Made by a program: the position numbers and the translations under genes. From DAOQAU01 sp035354275 (lineage in GTDB: Bacteria; Cyanobacteriota; Vampirovibrionia; Gastranaerophilales; Gastranaerophilaceae), in contig DAOQAU010000064.1 in assembly GCA_035354275.1 (NCBI GenBank), positions 1 to 8,093 of the forward strand: a stretch of DNA of 8,093 bases. Reading direction: 5' to 3'. Positions within the stretch are counted from its first letter, which is position 1; the number at the start of each line of letters is the position of its first letter. The notes below the pieces were generated by a model. That model had not been told where the DNA came from and did not search any database. It saw nothing but the letters and a program-made list of their open reading frames with translations. Positions 5,260 through 8,093 of the stretch are shown here, one piece after another.

Positions 5260-6225
5260 ATGAAAAAAGTTTTTATAATATCACCAAAAAGCATCGCAGG
5301 AGAGCTTATCATTGACGGTTTTGCCTGCGCTTTTAAAAATATAGGCTATCGAGTGCTTTTAAAAAAAATTGACGAAGTAACACTAAATGAGCTTGAAAAA
5401 TTCAATCCTGATATAATTTTCGGATATGATTACTCGTATCTTACAGATCAAGGTTGCAAAGAAATAATCCAAAAAATTCAATTTAAAAATCGTATTTTTT
5501 ATTTCGGTGACGAACCCAAAAGCAAATTTTCTTTGGGTGAAAAAAATGAACTTTACGATGAACTTTCAAATTTAGATGCTACCGTTTTTGTTTGGGACAA
5601 AGCTTTTACAAAAGAGTTCAAAAAATGTTATTATCTTCCTCTTGCGGTTAATCCTTTAAAATATGCGACAGAATTTTCCGGCTATAAATATGCAATAACC
5701 TTTGTTGGAAGACCGCTTACAGATAAAAGACAAAAAATTCTATCTTGCCTTGTCAAATCTTTCGGAAACAAATTAAATATTTTCTGTTACGAAAAACATT
5801 TTGAAAAAAGCGTTGAAGAAATAAAAGAAAAAAAACTTCTTGAAGGGCATGAGCTTGAAATTTATAAAAAAAGCTACAAAGGTTTTGTTAAAACAGAAAG
5901 CGAATTAGCTAAAATTTACAATTCTTCCGAGATAAATTTAAACATAACAGAGCAGGGTAAATCTTCTTTGAACTACAGAGTTTTTGAGGTTTTGGCATCC
6001 GGCGGCTTTTTGCTGACCGATGAAAAAAAGGATGTGCAAAAATACTTTATACCCTCAAAACAGTTGGAAACTTATAAAAATGAAACCGATTTAACAGATA
6101 AAATAGAATTTTATTTTCAAAACCCGGGTATCGCTCAAAGAATAGCACATCTTGGCAGATATGAATGTATTAAAAGCCACTCTTTTGATGAGAGGATTAA
6201 GACAATTATTAAAAAAATAACCTAA
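5260..6225 (+). CDS. CgeB-like glycosyltransferase, GT-B fold
   Basis: The 321-residue protein resembles the CgeB/group 1 glycosyltransferases that move a sugar from an activated nucleotide donor to envelope, spore or surface glycans. It has no signal peptide or membrane helix, so it is likely cytosolic. Visible support: an N-terminal Rossmann-like start (KKVFIISP, 2-9) and a strand PDIIFGYDY at about 50-58, the interdomain segment ITFVGRP (about 146-152) that opens the C-terminal domain, and the family signature NYRVFEVLASGGFLLTD at 238-254, where E243 matches the conserved donor-binding Glu. A Lys/Glu-rich helical stretch separates the last two. The first residue is fixed by the ATG at 5260, 6 nt after a -10 and without a Shine-Dalgarno. 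No sugar-biosynthesis or export genes flank it, so donor and acceptor are unknown. Its TAA overlaps the radA stop by 4 nt. Confidence 0.8.
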   Translation: MKKVFIISPKSIAGELIIDGFACAFKNIGYRVLLKKIDEVTLNELEKFNPDIIFGYDYSYLTDQGCKEIIQKIQFKNRIFYFGDEPKSKFSLGEKNELYDELSNLDATVFVWDKAFTKEFKKCYYLPLAVNPLKYATEFSGYKYAITFVGRPLTDKRQKILSCLVKSFGNKLNIFCYEKHFEKSVEEIKEKKLLEGHELEIYKKSYKGFVKTESELAKIYNSSEINLNITEQGKSSLNYRVFEVLASGGFLLTDEKKDVQKYFIPSKQLETYKNETDLTDKIEFYFQNPGIAQRIAHLGRYECIKSHSFDERIKTIIKKIT

Positions 6226-7595
6226 GCTTCAACCCTTGAAACGCAAGCAGAAATTGCATCTATAAGCCTTTTTGCTTTAATGATTTCTATTCCTTTAATT
6301 TGCTCAAAATCTTTGTTTGCAAAAGGAATAATCGCTTTCTTGAATCCGAGAATTTGAGCTTCCTTAATTCTTTTGTCTATACCTTGTACTGCCCTGATTT
6401 CTCCGGAAAGTCCTATTTCGCCGATTATTACCGTGTGAGAATCAACTACGACATCTCTTGCGCATGTGGCAACGGCAAGCGCAATTCCCAAATCCGCAGC
6501 AGGCTCTGATATTTCAATCCCGCCGATTACGTTTACATAAACATCCTGCTTAGAAAGGTTTAATCCGACCCTTTTTTCAAGTACGGCAAGAATTTGTAAT
6601 ACCCGCCCGAAGTCAACTCCGTTTGCAACTCTTCTTGGTGAAGGATAAGGCGTTGTTCCCACAAGTGCCTGAATCTCTACCAAAAGCGGTCTTGTGCCTT
6701 CACTTGTTGAAATAATTACACTTCCGGGAGTAACCTCTTGTGAGTGTTCCTGAATAAAAATTCCGCCCGGATTTATCACTTCGGCTAACCCGTTTATCCC
6801 CATTTCAAAAATTCCTGCTTCAGCTGTGTTTCCGAAACGGTTTTTTACCGAGCGCAAAAGCCTGTAAGACTTGTATTTATCACCTTCAAAATAAACAACT
6901 GTGTCAACCATGTGCTCTAATACTTTAGGTCCTGCAATGTTTCCGTCTTTTGTAACATGACCTATCACAATCATTGTTATATTCTGATTTTTTGCAATTT
7001 GTATTAAAAAATTGCAGCACTCTCTTATCTGCGAAACACTTCCTGCCGAGGAGGAAACCTCTTGAGAGTAAATTGCCTGAATACTGTCAACAACAACAAA
7101 ATCCGGCTTTATGTTTTCTATTTCTTTTTTTATTAATTCAAAATTTGTCTGGGGATAAATGTATAAACCGATTTCATTTACACCGAGCCTCTGTGCCCTT
7201 AGTTTTATTTGATTTGCAGATTCTTCCGCACAAACATATAAAACCTTTTTACCCTGCCTGCAAAGTAAACCGCAGGCTTGAAGCACCAGCGTAGATTTTC
7301 CTATACCGGGGTCTCCCGCAAGCAGTGTTACAGAACCGGTTACAAAACCTCCGCCCAAAACTCTGTCAAATTCTTTTATACTGCTTTGAGTTCTGATTTC
7401 TTCGTTAATTTCTATCTCATTAATCAATGATGGCTTATTGTCAAAAAATTCCGAGTTTAAAACAACAGGCGAAAAATTTTGCTGAACTTCTTCAACCAAA
7501 CTTCCCCAGGCAGAACACTCGGGACATTTTCCTAAATATCCTGCGCTTTCATAACCGCACTCCTGACATATCCACTTTGTTTTAACTTTGGCCAT
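6222..7595 (-). CDS. radA: DNA repair and recombination protein RadA (Sms)
   Basis: RadA is a RecA-like, DnaB-like ATPase that drives branch migration of recombination intermediates and aids repair and transformation. The 457-residue product has every hallmark: an N-terminal zinc finger (C10-x2-C13, C24-x2-C27), Walker A GDPGIGKS (94-101), Walker B ending in D169, the diagnostic KNRFG motif (250-254), and a C-terminal Lon-protease-like domain with VIGGIEISEPAADL and IGEIGLSGEIR, which has a structural rather than proteolytic role. The start at 7595 (MAKVKTKW) is standard for the family; an in-frame TTG at 7613 would add six residues encoded by the promoter -10 and is rejected. TATAAT ends 6 nt before the ATG, with no Shine-Dalgarno. 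It lies 22 nt downstream of the partial gene, so read-through transcription is possible. Its TAG overlaps the glycosyltransferase stop. Confidence 0.97.
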   Translation of the reverse strand: MAKVKTKWICQECGYESAGYLGKCPECSAWGSLVEEVQQNFSPVVLNSEFFDNKPSLINEIEINEEIRTQSSIKEFDRVLGGGFVTGSVTLLAGDPGIGKSTLVLQACGLLCRQGKKVLYVCAEESANQIKLRAQRLGVNEIGLYIYPQTNFELIKKEIENIKPDFVVVDSIQAIYSQEVSSSAGSVSQIRECCNFLIQIAKNQNITMIVIGHVTKDGNIAGPKVLEHMVDTVVYFEGDKYKSYRLLRSVKNRFGNTAEAGIFEMGINGLAEVINPGGIFIQEHSQEVTPGSVIISTSEGTRPLLVEIQALVGTTPYPSPRRVANGVDFGRVLQILAVLEKRVGLNLSKQDVYVNVIGGIEISEPAADLGIALAVATCARDVVVDSHTVIIGEIGLSGEIRAVQGIDKRIKEAQILGFKKAIIPFANKDFEQIKGIEIIKAKRLIDAISACVSRVEA

Positions 7596-7601
7596 AAAAA
7601 A

Positions 7602-7630
7602 ATTATATAACAAAAAATCAATAATGTCTT
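7602..7630 (-). promoter_or_regulatory. Predicted promoter of radA, leaderless type
   Basis: On the minus strand TATAAT (7607 to 7602) is followed by 6 nt (all T) and the ATG at 7595. AAGACA (7630 to 7625; 4 of 6 to TTGACA) is 17 bp upstream and lies inside the 3' end of the preceding gene. radA can therefore be expressed alone as a leaderless message or from upstream. No Shine-Dalgarno is present. Confidence 0.6.
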
Positions 7631-8093
7631 GATGTTACAAGCTTGGGACTTGAAATAAATATATTATCGGGAATTATAACTATAGGCTCGGGTTTGTCAA
7701 ATCTTGGAATAGACGCTTTCATTATAAGGGTCTTGTGATAAAATTCAACCTGAGTAACTATCCCGTTTTCAAAAGGGCTTCTACAATCTACCCAGACACT
7801 GACTTGCGGGTTGCCGTTAACCTGATTGGCCGAAACTATTTTATAAAGAGCAAAAGGCTCAACATCAGCCAAGGTTCCGGTTTGCGGTGAAGAAACACTA
7901 TAACCGGGATTATTTAAAGTAATTGCCGAATCTTTTTTTTCTAATATACTCTGAGCAACGCTTACGGCAGGACAAGGCAAACCCATATTAAAATCTTTTA
8001 AGTCAACAAGTGCGACATTTGAGTTTATTTCATTATTGAGAGAATAAACCGCGTTCACATCCTGCCAATATAGTGCAAGTTCAAATATAGCAA
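7618..8093 (-). CDS. Unrecognised protein, C-terminal part only
   Basis: The frame is open from the right edge of the window to a TGA at 7620-7618. A GTG at 8058 could start it, but the codons before it (reading A-I-F-E-L-A-L-Y-W-Q-D) continue without a stop, so the N-terminus most likely lies beyond the window. About 157 residues are visible. They are rich in beta-branched residues, Asn, Ser and Pro, with short alternating hydrophobic stretches (for example VSVWVDCRSP and EPIVIIPDNIF), and contain only two cysteines, suggesting a beta-rich, possibly exported domain. No transmembrane helix, catalytic motif or family signature is evident. It ends 22 nt before radA on the same strand and carries the radA -35 in its last codons. 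A secreted or pilus-associated protein is conceivable, but nothing here proves it. Confidence 0.7.
   Translation of the reverse strand, partial: AIFELALYWQDVNAVYSLNNEINSNVALVDLKDFNMGLPCPAVSVAQSILEKKDSAITLNNPGYSVSSPQTGTLADVEPFALYKIVSANQVNGNPQVSVWVDCRSPFENGIVTQVEFYHKTLIMKASIPRFDKPEPIVIIPDNIFISSPKLVTSRHY

Noticed and set aside
6211..6240. Intrinsic terminator for radA (TTCAA-CCC-TTGAA hairpin at 6228-6240 and an A7 run at 6211-6217, i.e. U7 on the minus strand)
   Set aside because: The stem is only 5 bp and the U-run starts 10 nt after it, too far for a standard intrinsic terminator.
6300..6509. 69-codon plus-strand frame inside radA
   Set aside because: Opposite-strand shadow of the conserved Lon-like domain.
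6974..7294. 106-codon plus-strand frame inside radA
   Set aside because: Opposite-strand shadow across the RadA ATPase core.
7596..7613. TTG at 7613 as the radA start
   Set aside because: The extra residues are again encoded by the -10 region, and RadA proteins typically begin with MAK just before the zinc finger.

Overview
This is an AT-rich, gene-dense bacterial chromosomal window holding nine protein-coding genes, one of them cut by the right edge. I see no rRNA, tRNA, insertion sequence, phage gene or CRISPR array. The proteins are mostly housekeeping: thioredoxin reductase, trimeric-type purine nucleoside phosphorylase, an omega-like RNA polymerase subunit, an MCE/MlaD-type lipid-transport protein, uracil phosphoribosyltransferase, a CgeB-like glycosyltransferase and RadA. 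The omega-like protein resembles cyanobacterial-lineage omega subunits. With the envelope-type MCE protein and low GC, this suggests a non-photosynthetic relative of Cyanobacteria, such as the Gastranaerophilales/Vampirovibrionia (Melainabacteria). That placement is an inference, not a proof.

Layout, left to right: trxB (+, 15-953) meets the purine nucleoside phosphorylase gene (-, 950-1750) tail to tail. A 168-bp gap with two kinds of short tandem repeat follows, then rpoZ (-, 1919-2158). A divergent promoter region separates rpoZ from a two-gene + strand operon of an MCE gene (2264-2905) and upp (2874-3524), which overlap by 32 nt. upp ends tail to tail with a 535-codon gene (-, 3521-5128) encoding a hybrid-cluster-protein (prismane) homologue. 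A 131-bp divergent gap leads to the glycosyltransferase gene (+, 5260-6225), which ends tail to tail with radA (-, 6222-7595). The 3' part of an unrecognised gene (-, 7618-8093) lies just upstream of radA.

Three things stand out. (1) The hybrid-cluster-protein homologue keeps the fold-defining motifs along its whole length but appears to have lost most of the residues that bind the N-terminal Fe-S cluster and the hybrid cluster. It may be a cofactor-free or re-purposed member of the family, and it is the best candidate here for undescribed biology. (2) Four genes (PNP, MCE, glycosyltransferase, radA) have a -10-like hexamer (TATAAT three times, TAAAAT once) ending exactly 6 nt before the chosen ATG and no Shine-Dalgarno sequence. 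This predicts leaderless mRNAs starting at the A of the ATG. The other genes with a visible start (trxB, rpoZ, upp, the HCP-like gene) have AGG-type ribosome binding sites. (3) All three convergent gene pairs overlap by exactly 4 nt at their stop codons (CTAA, TTAA, CTAA), with no clear intrinsic terminator between them.

The genes do not form one pathway. PNP and Upp both belong to nucleobase salvage but are in separate transcription units. Thioredoxin reductase and the HCP-like protein could both touch redox or nitrosative stress, but nothing in the sequence links them.
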